Source: Bacteriovoracaceae bacterium
Lineage (GTDB): Bacteria; Bdellovibrionota; Bacteriovoracia; Bacteriovoracales; Bacteriovoracaceae
NCBI GenBank assembly: GCA_947441615.1
Contig: CANEUH010000006.1
Location: 62,001-126,000, forward strand
Reading direction: 5' to 3'
Length of the DNA stretch: 64,000 bases
Shown piece by piece: positions 8,384 through 17,195 of the stretch (its first letter is position 1; each line of letters begins with the position of its first letter). The position numbers were made by a program, and so were the translations under genes. The notes below the pieces were generated by a model. The model was given only the letters and a program-made list of their open reading frames with translations, ran no database searches and was not told where the DNA came from.

Positions 8384-9166
8384 ATGGCCCATAAATTTCC
8401 TGAAGCGAATAAAAGCTTCGGTCAGCATTTTTTAAATAGTCCTACAGTTATTAATAAAATTACTTCCCCTCTCCCAGATGGCATAGATGCTATCGTTGAA
8501 ATTGGACCGGGACCAGCAGTCCTTACCCCACATCTCGCAAACTATCATCTTCCACTTTATGTTATCGAAATGGATGAGCGATTTGTTGAAATTCTAAGTC
8601 CCATTGTGGGTGCTGATTACATCTATCGCCAAGATGCTCTTTTGTTTGACTGGGAATCATTTCTAAAAAAACATAACTATAAATCTATTTGGCTGGTTTC
8701 AAATCTTCCGTATAACGTAAGCGTGCCGTTAACGACTTCCTTTCTCCGGATTCCAGAAATTAAGCACATGACTCTTATGTATCAAAAAGAAGTGGCACAA
8801 AAAATCCTTCCCAATGACCCAAGAAATGCCATGGGCTCACTTCATGCTCTCACGCTATCCCAATTTGAATTAAAGCATGTTATTTACGCTCCTCCAGGTG
8901 CCTTTGTCCCACCACCAAAAGTAGACTCACAAGTCTTGGGATTTAAGAGAAAAGACACGCCCGAAATACAGCTCACTCAGATTGATGAATTTGAAAAATA
9001 CCTGCGATTAATCTTTTCACAAAAAAGAAAACAACTTGGTGGAATCCTGAAAAACCAATGGGGAGAAGAAGAAACGAAAAGAAAACTTCAACTTGCCGAA
9101 ATTGATTCAAAAGTTAGGGCCGAAGCCTTAACTTACACTCAAGTTTTAAAATTATTCAGGGCCTAA
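8384..9166 (+). CDS. rsmA: 16S rRNA dimethyladenosine transferase RsmA (KsgA)
   Basis: Dimethylates two adjacent adenosines in helix 45 of 16S rRNA late in small-subunit assembly. SAM-dependent methyltransferase with SFGQHFL (11-17), the SAM loop VEIGPGPAVLT (38-48) and the catalytic NLPYNVSVPL (107-116). 260 residues, normal. The ATG directly follows the tsaD stop codon. The group tsaD-rsmA-smpB is a translation-quality cluster. Confidence 0.94.
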   Translation: MAHKFPEANKSFGQHFLNSPTVINKITSPLPDGIDAIVEIGPGPAVLTPHLANYHLPLYVIEMDERFVEILSPIVGADYIYRQDALLFDWESFLKKHNYKSIWLVSNLPYNVSVPLTTSFLRIPEIKHMTLMYQKEVAQKILPNDPRNAMGSLHALTLSQFELKHVIYAPPGAFVPPPKVDSQVLGFKRKDTPEIQLTQIDEFEKYLRLIFSQKRKQLGGILKNQWGEEETKRKLQLAEIDSKVRAEALTYTQVLKLFRA

Positions 9167-9214
9167 AGAATTCAGAGTCCTCTTTTTAATCAAACTGATA
9201 TACTGTCGGGATCT

Positions 9215-9664
9215 ATGGGTATCAAGATCATCTGCAAAAACCAGCGAGCGGGCTACGACTTCTACATAGAAGACAAGTACGAGTGCGGCATCGCATTACA
9301 AGGAACAGAAGTTAAGTCTCTAAGACTTGGTAAAGGCATGATCAATGAGGCCTTCGTCACCATAGATTCAAATGGTGAAGCGTGGCTCCAAAACTCCACC
9401 ATTCCTCATTATGAATTTGGGAATATTAATAATCACCCAGAGACAAGAAAGCGTAAGCTACTGTTAAAGCGTGAAGAAATCCATCAGATTGAAAAAAAAA
9501 TGGCTGCAAAAGGATTTACAATTATTCCTCTGGCCCTCTACTTCAAAGATAGTCTTGTTAAATGTGAAATCGCGTTGGCCAAAGGTAAAAAACTCTTTGA
9601 TAAACGTGACACAACTGCTAAAAGAGACGTCGAGCGTAAAATTAGACAAGGAACATTCGAATAA
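9215..9664 (+). CDS. smpB: SsrA-binding protein SmpB
   Basis: Binds tmRNA and delivers it to stalled ribosomes for trans-translation. 149 residues with the diagnostic GIALQGTEVKSLRLGK segment, KCEIALAKGKKLFDKR and the basic C-terminal tail (TAKRDVERKIRQGTFE) that enters the mRNA channel. Start chosen at ATG 9215 with GGGA upstream. The stop overlaps the next start as TAATG. The tmRNA gene itself is not in this window. Confidence 0.96.
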   Translation: MGIKIICKNQRAGYDFYIEDKYECGIALQGTEVKSLRLGKGMINEAFVTIDSNGEAWLQNSTIPHYEFGNINNHPETRKRKLLLKREEIHQIEKKMAAKGFTIIPLALYFKDSLVKCEIALAKGKKLFDKRDTTAKRDVERKIRQGTFE

Positions 9665-10002
9665 TGGAACCAACTTTCGAAAACGTAAGAAGTATCTATC
9701 CTTTGAATCAAACTAAGACTTTTTCAAATGAAGAAGCCTTGGAATTAGTTCCCTTATTGATGCATATTTCGGCGAAAACGAAGAGAGAGCTTAATATTCT
9801 TAATTCACAACTTTCATTTCATAAGACAAATTCCGATAAAGCGATTGCAATCCAAGAAAAAATTAACACCATCCTTCAAGGCTGGTCTGATAAAGTTCGT
9901 CGCCTCGGGGCCATTCCTGTTTCATTATGCAAAGTGAGAATACCTGGTGAGGAAGGCCAGTACCTTTGGGAATATCCTGAAAACCGCCTTTTCATGCACT
10001 AA
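9664..10002 (+). CDS. Small DUF2203-like protein
   Basis: 112 residues, coupled to smpB by a TAATG overlap. The layout (FSNEEALELVPLL at the N terminus, a helical middle, then GAIPVSLCKVRIPGEEGQYLWEYPE) resembles DUF2203 proteins, which start with a F-x-x-EEA-x-x-L-L-P segment and end with a short beta region containing W-x-x-PE. No catalytic residues are evident. The 3' end overlaps the convergent transporter gene by 11 bases. Function unknown. Confidence 0.55.
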   Translation: MEPTFENVRSIYPLNQTKTFSNEEALELVPLLMHISAKTKRELNILNSQLSFHKTNSDKAIAIQEKINTILQGWSDKVRRLGAIPVSLCKVRIPGEEGQYLWEYPENRLFMH

Positions 10003-10735
10003 AAAAAAGTTCACTTACCCCCTCATAAAGAACTTTTACAGAAATAAAACCTAAAAGAAGATTAACGGCGAGATTGAATCTCTGATCAGATATTTTTTTA
10101 CTAAGTGGAATTGAGAGGATCACTCCCAGTAGAGTTCCGCAGACTAAAATGCCAATATGATCTTTCATTGCAATAAAATCCACTCCGGCCGCACCTGTAA
10201 AGGCCAAGATCTTAGATAGCTGAAGAATCATCTGTCCCGCACTTTTTGTCGATAAGATACCATCGCGATTTAATTCTAATCGGTTAAAAAATGGAACTAC
10301 TGCAGGGCCAATGGCGCCAACAAAAACTCCCATAAACCCAGAAAGAGCTCCCAAGAGAACAAAGGTTTTTCTTTCTGGCTCACCTTTCGGTTTTATCTTC
10401 CATGGAATGATTGAGGCCAAAATAAAAATGCCAACGATAAGTTTAAGAGTACTAGGGTTCACGAGATGAAAGATCCTGGCCGCTAGCCAAGCAGACGGGA
10501 GCATCAAAAGGCCATAGGCCCCAACGACTCTCCAATTGACGTGCCTAAAAAAAAGTCCCGTTCTAAGTCCGTTTGCTGAAAATTGAGTAAAACTATGAAG
10601 TGGGATAGAAATCTCTGGAGGAAAGAAAAGAAGAAGTCCTGCCAGAATGAGAGTGCCTCCACCAAGACCAGTTAGGCTCGTGAGAAGTGAGCCAAGAGTC
10701 ACTAAAAGAAAAAGGAGAGAGATCGAAAGCATCAC
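9992..10735 (-). CDS. TauE/SafE-family membrane transporter
   Basis: 247 residues with seven or eight hydrophobic helices and the family's glycine-rich opening (SLTGLGGGTLILAGLLL) and internal repeat (GALSGFMGVFVGAIGPAVVPFF). Members export sulfite, sulfonates or other organic anions from the inner membrane; the substrate here cannot be read from sequence. It overlaps the DUF2252 gene upstream by four bases (ATGA), so the two form one leftward unit. Confidence 0.8.
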   Translation of the reverse strand: MMLSISLLFLLVTLGSLLTSLTGLGGGTLILAGLLLFFPPEISIPLHSFTQFSANGLRTGLFFRHVNWRVVGAYGLLMLPSAWLAARIFHLVNPSTLKLIVGIFILASIIPWKIKPKGEPERKTFVLLGALSGFMGVFVGAIGPAVVPFFNRLELNRDGILSTKSAGQMILQLSKILAFTGAAGVDFIAMKDHIGILVCGTLLGVILSIPLSKKISDQRFNLAVNLLLGFISVKVLYEGVSELFFSA

Positions 10736-11859
10736 CAGCTCCGATAAGCTTCATAAAGCTTAATCTTTCTTAGTGTCGCTTCAAAGGCCAAATTGAGTTC
10801 ATAAGTTAAAAGCTTACTTACTTTGTAGTAATTATCAAAATTGAGTAACAAGTCTTTTTCAATGAGTTCCGGACTCATAGAATCTCGTAAACCTTTCCTG
10901 TGACCTTTACCGAGCTCTGATCCAACAGAGTAAGCAAAATCACACTGCTCGTCTTTATCTAAAAACTTCTTTACCTTCACTGCAAAACTTGGAATCTGAC
11001 GACCCCAGTACTGTTTATTTTGATGGGTACAAAATCCCAATTTTTCTTCCATCCCATCAGCAAAGACTTTACTTGCGAGAATCATTCTCTCGCCATGGTG
11101 AAGAGTCGGTGAAAAGAAAAACTTGGTATTTTTCTCCTCATAAACTTCTTTGACATCTAAAATAATGGAATCCATATGAGAATCAGGATTTTTTGGACTC
11201 AATGAATAGATAAAATGCTTTTTCCCTAAACTTCCAGGAGTAAGTCCAACCTCACTCACCTGATAATCATTTAATAAATTGAGTTCATTTCTAGATTCTA
11301 AAAATTTTGTTAGTAGGATATTAATGGATTCAGTTTTAACCGGGATAGAGTGCTCCCGCATCTTTTTTGCCCAACGTTTATTTGAGCGTAGATAATCCTT
11401 AGTCGTCATCTGCCACTTTTCTGGCTCTACACTTTTTAGCATTTTGAGCTGCTTAGAGGGAATTTCCGAGTTTAAAAAATGCACTATATAAGCATCTAAA
11501 AAGTATTCAATGACTTTTTTATCTAGAAACCCATCAGGATCTTCTCTCCTTAATGAAAGGGAGCTTAAAAATCTAATAATATCCCAGCAATACGGCCCCA
11601 TCCGAGAGCGATCAAAATCCAACATGGCTGATCCACGAAAAGTCTTAACATAATTATCAATATGGGGGTTCCCGTGGATAAATGTCACTGGAACTTTAGA
11701 GAGATCAACGAACCGACTTACCTTACCTTGCATGAGGGGACAGGCCATTCGGAAAAATAAATAACGAGCCTCTCGTTTAGATAATGGGCCAATACCTAAG
11801 CGTTTTTGAAAGACTTGAGACTGTCGTAGATATTCTTCCATATAACCACTATAATTCAC
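10732..11859 (-). CDS. DUF2252-like, kinase-fold protein
   Basis: 375 residues. It has the aminoglycoside-kinase-like core of DUF2252: HGNPHIDNY at 62-70 and LDFDRSRMGPYCWDIIR at 80-96, corresponding to the GDxHxxN and DFDE...GPxxWD motifs of the family. The first motif carries Asn in place of the usual Asp, so phosphotransfer may be altered. The frame starts at GTG 11859; an ATG at 11841 is an equally good start, and neither has a clear ribosome site. No known substrate. Confidence 0.65.
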   Translation of the reverse strand: MNYSGYMEEYLRQSQVFQKRLGIGPLSKREARYLFFRMACPLMQGKVSRFVDLSKVPVTFIHGNPHIDNYVKTFRGSAMLDFDRSRMGPYCWDIIRFLSSLSLRREDPDGFLDKKVIEYFLDAYIVHFLNSEIPSKQLKMLKSVEPEKWQMTTKDYLRSNKRWAKKMREHSIPVKTESINILLTKFLESRNELNLLNDYQVSEVGLTPGSLGKKHFIYSLSPKNPDSHMDSIILDVKEVYEEKNTKFFFSPTLHHGERMILASKVFADGMEEKLGFCTHQNKQYWGRQIPSFAVKVKKFLDKDEQCDFAYSVGSELGKGHRKGLRDSMSPELIEKDLLLNFDNYYKVSKLLTYELNLAFEATLRKIKLYEAYRSW

Positions 11860-11891
11860 ATGTGGGAAAACTTGGGATAAAATTGAACTCT

Positions 11892-12407
11892 ATGATGGAA
11901 AAAATTAGAAAACACTTCACTGGCATCAATTCAAAATATTTTGTTATGGTAACTGTGATCGGACTTGTGGCCCTAGACCTGATTAATTGCTATTACCTGC
12001 GCATTTATTGGGTCCATAAAAATCTCTCCATCCTCTACGTTGAAAAAATTGCATTAACTCAAGGAGTGGATTTTGGACAACTTAGCCGGGATTCAATTCA
12101 AGAAGTGAAACAAGTTATTGATAATGGATTCTTTTTCTTCCTGTTTATCGTTTTTGCAAATAACCTCTTTTTCTATTTCTTCTATCTTCGCAAAAAATTG
12201 TGGGCACAAAGCTACGTACTCTTCTACACATTGACGAATTCTATTCTGGCACTACTTTTTATCATTGAAGGCCCGATCTTGGGAGTGCCGTGGTTTTTTT
12301 ATAACCTACTAACGATCTTCATTTATCTATATTTATATTTAGGAGTAAAATTTCTGAAAAATTCTTCGACCGGAACTATCCCTGTATATGAAAGGAAGGA
12401 ACAATAA
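11892..12407 (+). CDS. Four-helix membrane protein, unknown function
   Basis: About 172 residues from ATG 11892 or 11895. An open frame extends back to 11784, but that part runs through the start of the divergent gene and is not hydrophobic like the rest, so I do not use it. Four aromatic-rich membrane helices are visible (about 17-40, 75-98, 106-128, 135-158) with a basic N terminus. No family recognised. The 3' end overlaps the convergent gene by 32 bases. Confidence 0.55.
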   Translation: MMEKIRKHFTGINSKYFVMVTVIGLVALDLINCYYLRIYWVHKNLSILYVEKIALTQGVDFGQLSRDSIQEVKQVIDNGFFFFLFIVFANNLFFYFFYLRKKLWAQSYVLFYTLTNSILALLFIIEGPILGVPWFFYNLLTIFIYLYLYLGVKFLKNSSTGTIPVYERKEQ

Positions 12408-13341
12408 AGTTACCTCCGTCACTATTTCCCCATATTGGAATTTCACGTAGCCCGTTCATCAGCATTTTTTGACCAACGACCGACAATAGGAATGACTCGA
12501 AAGCTTGAGTATTCTTAATGATCGTTTCTAAATCATTATCATAAATAAATATCTCCATATGTCTTTCGATGTTTCTTACAATCTGCTCTCGAGCTAGACT
12601 TGCGAGATCAAGGTCAAACAATTGAAGAAGAAGAGATTTACTGACCACACGAGCGCGATAGAGCTCAATCAAACAAATATTTGTGTTTGATTCATACATC
12701 GTGAGATCTTTGGGAAGATGCCTTAATAAGTAATTTAATCTAGCAAGTAACATGACAGAGACATTCCCGAAAGACTCATATGATATTTTAAAAACGTCTA
12801 GTAACTGATCGTAATAATTTTTCCAAACCCAAAAATCTATTGGTCGGTGCCAATAGGGGGTAAAACCCTTTCGCAATTTTCTCTTAAAGGAACGGGAGAG
12901 CATGTGTTCATCAGTATTTTTTTTCAAGAGATTTTTTGAATAATCAACCTCAAGGGAGGAAACCCTTTCTTGCTCATATCTCTTTGGATTAGACTGATGA
13001 AACTTAGCATCTTCATTTAATAGCTTTTCCATTTCATTTCTAACAGCAATTACTGATGAGCGAGGACATTCTTTAGAGCTTTTACAATTTGAAAGACATG
13101 AGTCCTCACATGGGGGTCGGCTCAATGGAAAATCAACGACGAGCTGTTTTAGTCCGTAGGTTTCTACCCAGCTCGTAATGATTTCATCACGGTCTCGAAT
13201 CTCTTCGTCCTTAACTTGATGAAGGGATTTAAGGAACCATCGTTTTTTGTCAGGATAATACTCAAGAAGTGAAAAGAAGAAGTTCTCCCTTCTTCCCCCT
13301 CCTAAACTCATCCCCGCAACATTTTTAACCGTATTTGCCAA
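12376..13341 (-). CDS. Unknown protein with four-cysteine cluster
   Basis: 321 residues, not recognised with confidence. The N terminus (VAGMSLGGGRRENFFFSLLEYY ... LKQLVVDFPLS) has the strand pattern of an RNase H-like fold of the DUF429 kind, with D70 at the end of a strand. Directly after comes a compact cysteine group C78-x3-C82-x3-C86-x5-C92, which could bind zinc or an iron-sulfur cluster. The C-terminal half is helical. Start is TTG 13341, chosen because AGGGA lies five bases upstream; the first ATG (13311) would cut into the first strand. Last gene of the tdk-upp-hpt unit. Confidence 0.55.
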   Translation of the reverse strand: MANTVKNVAGMSLGGGRRENFFFSLLEYYPDKKRWFLKSLHQVKDEEIRDRDEIITSWVETYGLKQLVVDFPLSRPPCEDSCLSNCKSSKECPRSSVIAVRNEMEKLLNEDAKFHQSNPKRYEQERVSSLEVDYSKNLLKKNTDEHMLSRSFKRKLRKGFTPYWHRPIDFWVWKNYYDQLLDVFKISYESFGNVSVMLLARLNYLLRHLPKDLTMYESNTNICLIELYRARVVSKSLLLQLFDLDLASLAREQIVRNIERHMEIFIYDNDLETIIKNTQAFESFLLSVVGQKMLMNGLREIPIWGNSDGGNFIVPSFHIQG

Positions 13342-13352
13342 TTGAATCCCTA

Positions 13353-14366
13353 TTAAAGAGGTGCTTCAACTACGAATGGAAGAATTGTCATCCCGTGGGC
13401 CGTCACTTTATTCTCGATCACAGAACGATCTATGTCCTTGTGAACCAGGATAAAACAACCACCACCACCAGCACCACACATCTTCAATCCTAACACATTT
13501 CCATCTTTTTTTAGCTCTGCTGTAAATTGACGAATTTTATCAGTCGTAATTCCGGGAAATAACTTCTCTCTCTCTAGACCCTCTAAAGCAATAAGCCCTA
13601 GAACCTTGTCCCACTGTTTAGTTTTAAGAGCTTCATAGGTTTGGTGAGATATATCTGCAATAGCAGTAAGACCCTGAACGACCTCAGGCTTCTTATCAAA
13701 AAATGCTTTATAAACTTCCCAATTGTTAATCCCAGACTGACGAGACTGGCCTGATGATATGAGGGTCAGATGTTTTTCTAAAAATTCTTTGAGCTCATCC
13801 GTATAAAGTTGTTCGACCTTAATCTCTCCCTCAATTCCTTTAATCGCCAATATCCCCCCAGTAAGAGCAGGAAAATAATCCTGATAACCTGCCATGCCCT
13901 GGTTGAGAATTCGACTTTCAACTGCTTTAACTCTTAAAACTGCCGTATGACGGTCATAATTATGGCCGGTAAAATTACAGAGAGCTCTGTAAAGAGTCAC
14001 TCCCATAGCAGAAGATCCCCCGAGACCTGAACCAGCTGGTGCACCTGATGAAAGTTCTAATCTTATATGGGAATTAATACCAAAGAGTCTTAGGATCTGA
14101 AGAACAAAACTCATCTCAGCAAAATCTTTAGAATAAACAACACGGTCTTCAGTTAGTTCAGCAGAAGTATATTTATAATCTTTTTGATAATCGGCTGAAT
14201 GGATCTCTACACCATCAAAAGCTGTCTTCGTTAACTTTACAGAAGCCTTTAAACCCGTTGCCACATTTAAAGTCACTACGTTTTTTATAATGAGATTAAT
14301 TGGCTCAATATCAAGAGTTCCGCCTACAAGATCAACTCTCACACTTCCAGTATTAGTTACCTGCAT
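13353..14366 (-). CDS. GHMP-family sugar kinase, HddA-like
   Basis: 337 residues with the three GHMP kinase motifs: an N-terminal VRVDLVGGTLD, the ATP-binding loop PAGSGLGGSSAMG near residue 110, and a C-terminal KMCGAGGGGCFI near 305. The VGGTLD start is the form seen in D-glycero-D-manno-heptose 7-phosphate kinase (HddA) and related sugar kinases rather than in mevalonate or homoserine kinases. A heptose role would fit the hldD gene at 48 kb, though that gene belongs to the ADP-L-glycero branch. Overlaps hpt by 14 bases. Confidence 0.75.
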   Translation of the reverse strand: MQVTNTGSVRVDLVGGTLDIEPINLIIKNVVTLNVATGLKASVKLTKTAFDGVEIHSADYQKDYKYTSAELTEDRVVYSKDFAEMSFVLQILRLFGINSHIRLELSSGAPAGSGLGGSSAMGVTLYRALCNFTGHNYDRHTAVLRVKAVESRILNQGMAGYQDYFPALTGGILAIKGIEGEIKVEQLYTDELKEFLEKHLTLISSGQSRQSGINNWEVYKAFFDKKPEVVQGLTAIADISHQTYEALKTKQWDKVLGLIALEGLEREKLFPGITTDKIRQFTAELKKDGNVLGLKMCGAGGGGCFILVHKDIDRSVIENKVTAHGMTILPFVVEAPL

Positions 14367-14883
14367 TCAACATTCCTATGTATGGTAGTTCACGGTATCG
14401 GCCGGCGTAATCTAGGCCGTAACCGATGACAAATTTATCCTCTATTTCAAACCCTAAATAATCAATTTTAACTTTATGTTTTAACTTTGAGGGTTTAAAT
14501 AAAAGAGAGGCAAGTCTAATTTTCTTGGGATTTCGAACAGAAAGAAGCTCTAAAAGTGTTTTGATCGTTAAACCGGTATCAACGATGTCCTCGACGATGA
14601 GGACATTCTTACCTTCAATATTGGCCGTAATATCCATCTCGAGGCGAACGTTTCCTGAACTATTCGTAGAATCACCGTAACTTGATAATGAAATAAACTC
14701 TAATTTAAGAGGTCGATTTATTTTCTTTATTAAGTCGGAGCAAAACATGAACGATCCCTTGAGCACACATATCACGACGAGATCTTCATTTTCAAAATCC
14801 TGTGTGATTGCATTTCCAAGTGACTCAATCCTTAGTGATATTTCATCTTCAGTGATGAGGGCCTCAGGTGTATATAATTCCAT
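14353..14883 (-). CDS. hpt: Hypoxanthine phosphoribosyltransferase
   Basis: Salvages hypoxanthine (and often guanine) with PRPP. 176 residues. The PRPP-binding loop VLIVEDIVDTGLTIKTL is at about 93-109, the upstream VVICVLKGSFMFCSDL supplies the PPi loop, and KLEFISLSSYGDST is the flexible catalytic loop. Lies between upp and the GHMP kinase in a leftward salvage operon, so nucleobase recovery is the probable shared purpose. Confidence 0.93.
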   Translation of the reverse strand: MELYTPEALITEDEISLRIESLGNAITQDFENEDLVVICVLKGSFMFCSDLIKKINRPLKLEFISLSSYGDSTNSSGNVRLEMDITANIEGKNVLIVEDIVDTGLTIKTLLELLSVRNPKKIRLASLLFKPSKLKHKVKIDYLGFEIEDKFVIGYGLDYAGRYRELPYIGMLNAGN

Positions 14884-14895
14884 TTTTTCCTCTTC

Positions 14896-15714
14896 CTAAC
14901 AGTAGGAGTTATTCAGGATTTCTCCTAAACCGCCCGCTCCAGGGATAATATATTGATGATCATTTAATCCAATCTCTTGGTTCCAAAATTTTCCAGGGAC
15001 TTCGTTCAGAGCATTCACACTAGAAAGTCCGCGATCTAATCTTAACGCAAAAACTTGTAAATCAGGACACTGTGTTGTCACATTTTTTATATACTCAGGT
15101 GTGACAATTAAATGCAGAGCAATCATTTGGAGTGGACGCCCACCAACTTTAGATTTGTAGTGTTCTACAACTTCAACCATCGTGCCACCGGTTGCTCCCA
15201 TGGGATCAGGGAATATTACAATCGCATCTTGAATTCCACCGCCAATTTTTGATCCGGACACATTAACCCCAATAACTTGGCCACGCTCATCAACTTGTCT
15301 TGCGACATAAAAATGATCCTGCCTAACTTTATCAGGGTTCATCAGGATATTTAATTTTTCGTAACAAAGGTGCGAAGGATATGTGCCAGCACGTGCTAAA
15401 TCAACCGTCACACAAGGAATTTCTGGATCGATGACTTCTCCCTCGTAAATTCCTTCGGGGTGAGAACTCTTCATTCTCGTATCAATTCGACTTAGCTTTT
15501 TAGGAAAAAGAGAGTTGATTGAGTAATCAATTAAATGATTATAGAGAATTTCTATTAACTGATTAATCTCAGGTTGTTTCGTCGGTGGGGATCCAAGTTT
15601 TGCTAATAAACTAATCATCAAAGGCGAAGAAAGAATATGAATGTTCTTTCCATAGTGATGATTAATTTCACTGGGCTTAAAAATCAAACTCTGATGTTGG
15701 AAATCTTTGGCCAT
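14896..15714 (-). CDS. Uracil phosphoribosyltransferase-like protein
   Basis: 272 residues, longer than bacterial Upp (about 210). The PRPP loop FPDPMGATGGTM (near 168-179) and the uracil-binding C terminus GLNDHQYIIPGAGGLGE match the Upp family closely. The extra length is mainly at the N terminus and in the central part (RIDTRMKSSHPEGIYEGEVI). The change from the usual DPMLATG to DPMGATG lies in the PRPP loop. Probably UMP from uracil plus PRPP, in line with tdk upstream and hpt downstream, but the insertions leave some doubt on substrate. Confidence 0.78.
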   Translation of the reverse strand: MAKDFQHQSLIFKPSEINHHYGKNIHILSSPLMISLLAKLGSPPTKQPEINQLIEILYNHLIDYSINSLFPKKLSRIDTRMKSSHPEGIYEGEVIDPEIPCVTVDLARAGTYPSHLCYEKLNILMNPDKVRQDHFYVARQVDERGQVIGVNVSGSKIGGGIQDAIVIFPDPMGATGGTMVEVVEHYKSKVGGRPLQMIALHLIVTPEYIKNVTTQCPDLQVFALRLDRGLSSVNALNEVPGKFWNQEIGLNDHQYIIPGAGGLGEILNNSYC

Positions 15715-15765
15715 GCCTGTTCTCCGTGAGGAAAAATTCTAGCATGGCCCAGAAGTTTTTGTCTC

Positions 15766-16389
15766 TTAATTAGAAAGTTGACCAGCGAGAGGCTTAATCT
15801 CTTCCTCTAAAGGAAGGAGAGCTTGCTCTTCAGCATCATCATATTGGTAATGACCTCTACAACGCGCTTCATAAGCATCTGTCTCCCCAAGGAGAACTTG
15901 AGCTTTTGATTTCGTTAAACGCTGGGTTCTTGTTGCTTGGGCACCACAAACTGTACAGATAGCGTGAATTTTCATCACTTCGTCTGCAACGGCCAAAAGT
16001 GTTGGCATGGGTCCGAATGGCTGTGCCCGAAAATCAAGATCTAGACCAGCACAAATAACTCTATAACCTCTTGCTGCTAGCTTTACGACTACAGTTGTAA
16101 TGGCCTCATCAAAGAATTGAACTTCATCAATGGCCACGACTCGAGTTGAATCTTTTAAACGAATAAGAATATCAACTGCACTTTCTACTGGCTCGGCTTT
16201 AACTGATCGAGAAGTGTGAGAAACAACACCCTCTTTGTCATAACGAATATCAATCGCCGGCTTAAAAATTTGGACTCTCTGTTTTGCTATTTGAGCACGC
16301 TCAACTCTTCTAATAAGTTCAGAAGTCTTACCAGAAAACATTGGGCCGCAAACGACTTCAATCGATCCATGAAAATGATGATGCGTCAT
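15766..16389 (-). CDS. tdk: Thymidine kinase, type II
   Basis: Phosphorylates thymidine (and deoxyuridine). 207 residues. Walker A GPMFSGKT (15-22), Walker B-like [11 protein letters not shown] near 90, and the structural zinc site with CTVC near 142 and a second pair around CRGH near residue 180. The N terminus is histidine-rich (THHHFHGS). First gene of the tdk-upp-hpt salvage run; GGAG lies upstream of the ATG, and a duplicated 13-base motif sits in the leader region. Confidence 0.95.
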   Translation of the reverse strand: MTHHHFHGSIEVVCGPMFSGKTSELIRRVERAQIAKQRVQIFKPAIDIRYDKEGVVSHTSRSVKAEPVESAVDILIRLKDSTRVVAIDEVQFFDEAITTVVVKLAARGYRVICAGLDLDFRAQPFGPMPTLLAVADEVMKIHAICTVCGAQATRTQRLTKSKAQVLLGETDAYEARCRGHYQYDDAEEQALLPLEEEIKPLAGQLSN

Positions 16390-16406
16390 CTAGTGTGTCT
16401 CCTCGA

Positions 16407-16419
16407 AAAAAAGCGAAAA
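16407..16419. repeat. Direct repeat copy 1 upstream of tdk
   Basis: AAAAAAGCGAAAA on the plus strand; the same 13 bases recur at 16457-16469, exactly 50 bases away, in the 149-base gap upstream of tdk. Candidate operator. Confidence 0.4.
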
Positions 16420-16456
16420 CGTAACTACTATCTTGTGTGTGTGGTCTGATATTTTC

Positions 16457-16469
16457 AAAAAAGCGAAAA
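16457..16469. repeat. Direct repeat copy 2 upstream of tdk
   Basis: Second exact copy of AAAAAAGCGAAAA. Both copies face the same way; the 50-base offset (about five helical turns) would place bound proteins on the same DNA face. Confidence 0.4.
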
Positions 16470-16538
16470 GATGACAATCAGACAGGTCTAGTCAACAATC
16501 TGATTTCTCATGGCCGTAAGAAAATAACAGGGTAAAAA

Positions 16539-17189
16539 CTAGGAAACTAAATAAAAAACCATGAAAAAGACGGTACTTATGAACATCAAAAAGAGCAAAG
16601 TCGGAGTCAGTAATATAACCCATGCGAGTGAGCGGGAAGCCCCCAAATTTGATCTAAGACCAGCATAAAGGAGAAAATAATAAAGGAACCCCTGAACTAG
16701 ATCACCAATGAAAGGGATGATGCTAAAGACATTCGATGCAAGTGCATGAGTCGTAATCTGATCAGAAATTTCCTCATGAGGCAAACCAGGATTCAACCAT
16801 CCAGAGTACCTTTTGATAATCCAGGCCCAAACTTCAGTAACAACGATTGAGCTCACAGGAAAAAAGATAATGTCGAGTGCAGCTGAGAAGAGAAAAAAAT
16901 AATATGATGAAGCTCCGGAAGTTTTAATGAACTCTTGCAGGAAAGGGAAATTCTCACTTTGAAGTTTTAGGAGAGAACCTAGAAAAAAGTTCAGAACAAT
17001 AATTCTCGCGAGACCTCGGATCACTGCAAAGACCCAAGAAACTCCCAACGACTCGGCTAAAGTTAAAGGTCGATAGAGGTGCCCCTCGTGATTAGGGATT
17101 GGCAATTGATGTCGAAACTGATCGTGAATCCTAAAAGGATGCACTAAAACCATGAGATAAGTTTCAAAAATTTCAACCAATGTTTTCAT
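16539..17189 (-). CDS. Multispan membrane protein, Yip1-like
   Basis: 216 residues with a short amphipathic N terminus (MKTLVEIFETYLMVLVHPFR) and about four or five membrane helices, the layout of Yip1-family proteins, which begin with a stretch like P-x-x-xF and then several helices. It lies six bases after the DUF4340 gene and is the last gene of the Gld-type ABC unit, so it may be an accessory membrane component. Family assignment is tentative. Confidence 0.5.
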   Translation of the reverse strand: MKTLVEIFETYLMVLVHPFRIHDQFRHQLPIPNHEGHLYRPLTLAESLGVSWVFAVIRGLARIIVLNFFLGSLLKLQSENFPFLQEFIKTSGASSYYFFLFSAALDIIFFPVSSIVVTEVWAWIIKRYSGWLNPGLPHEEISDQITTHALASNVFSIIPFIGDLVQGFLYYFLLYAGLRSNLGASRSLAWVILLTPTLLFLMFISTVFFMVFYLVS

Positions 17190-17195
17190 GAGTAC

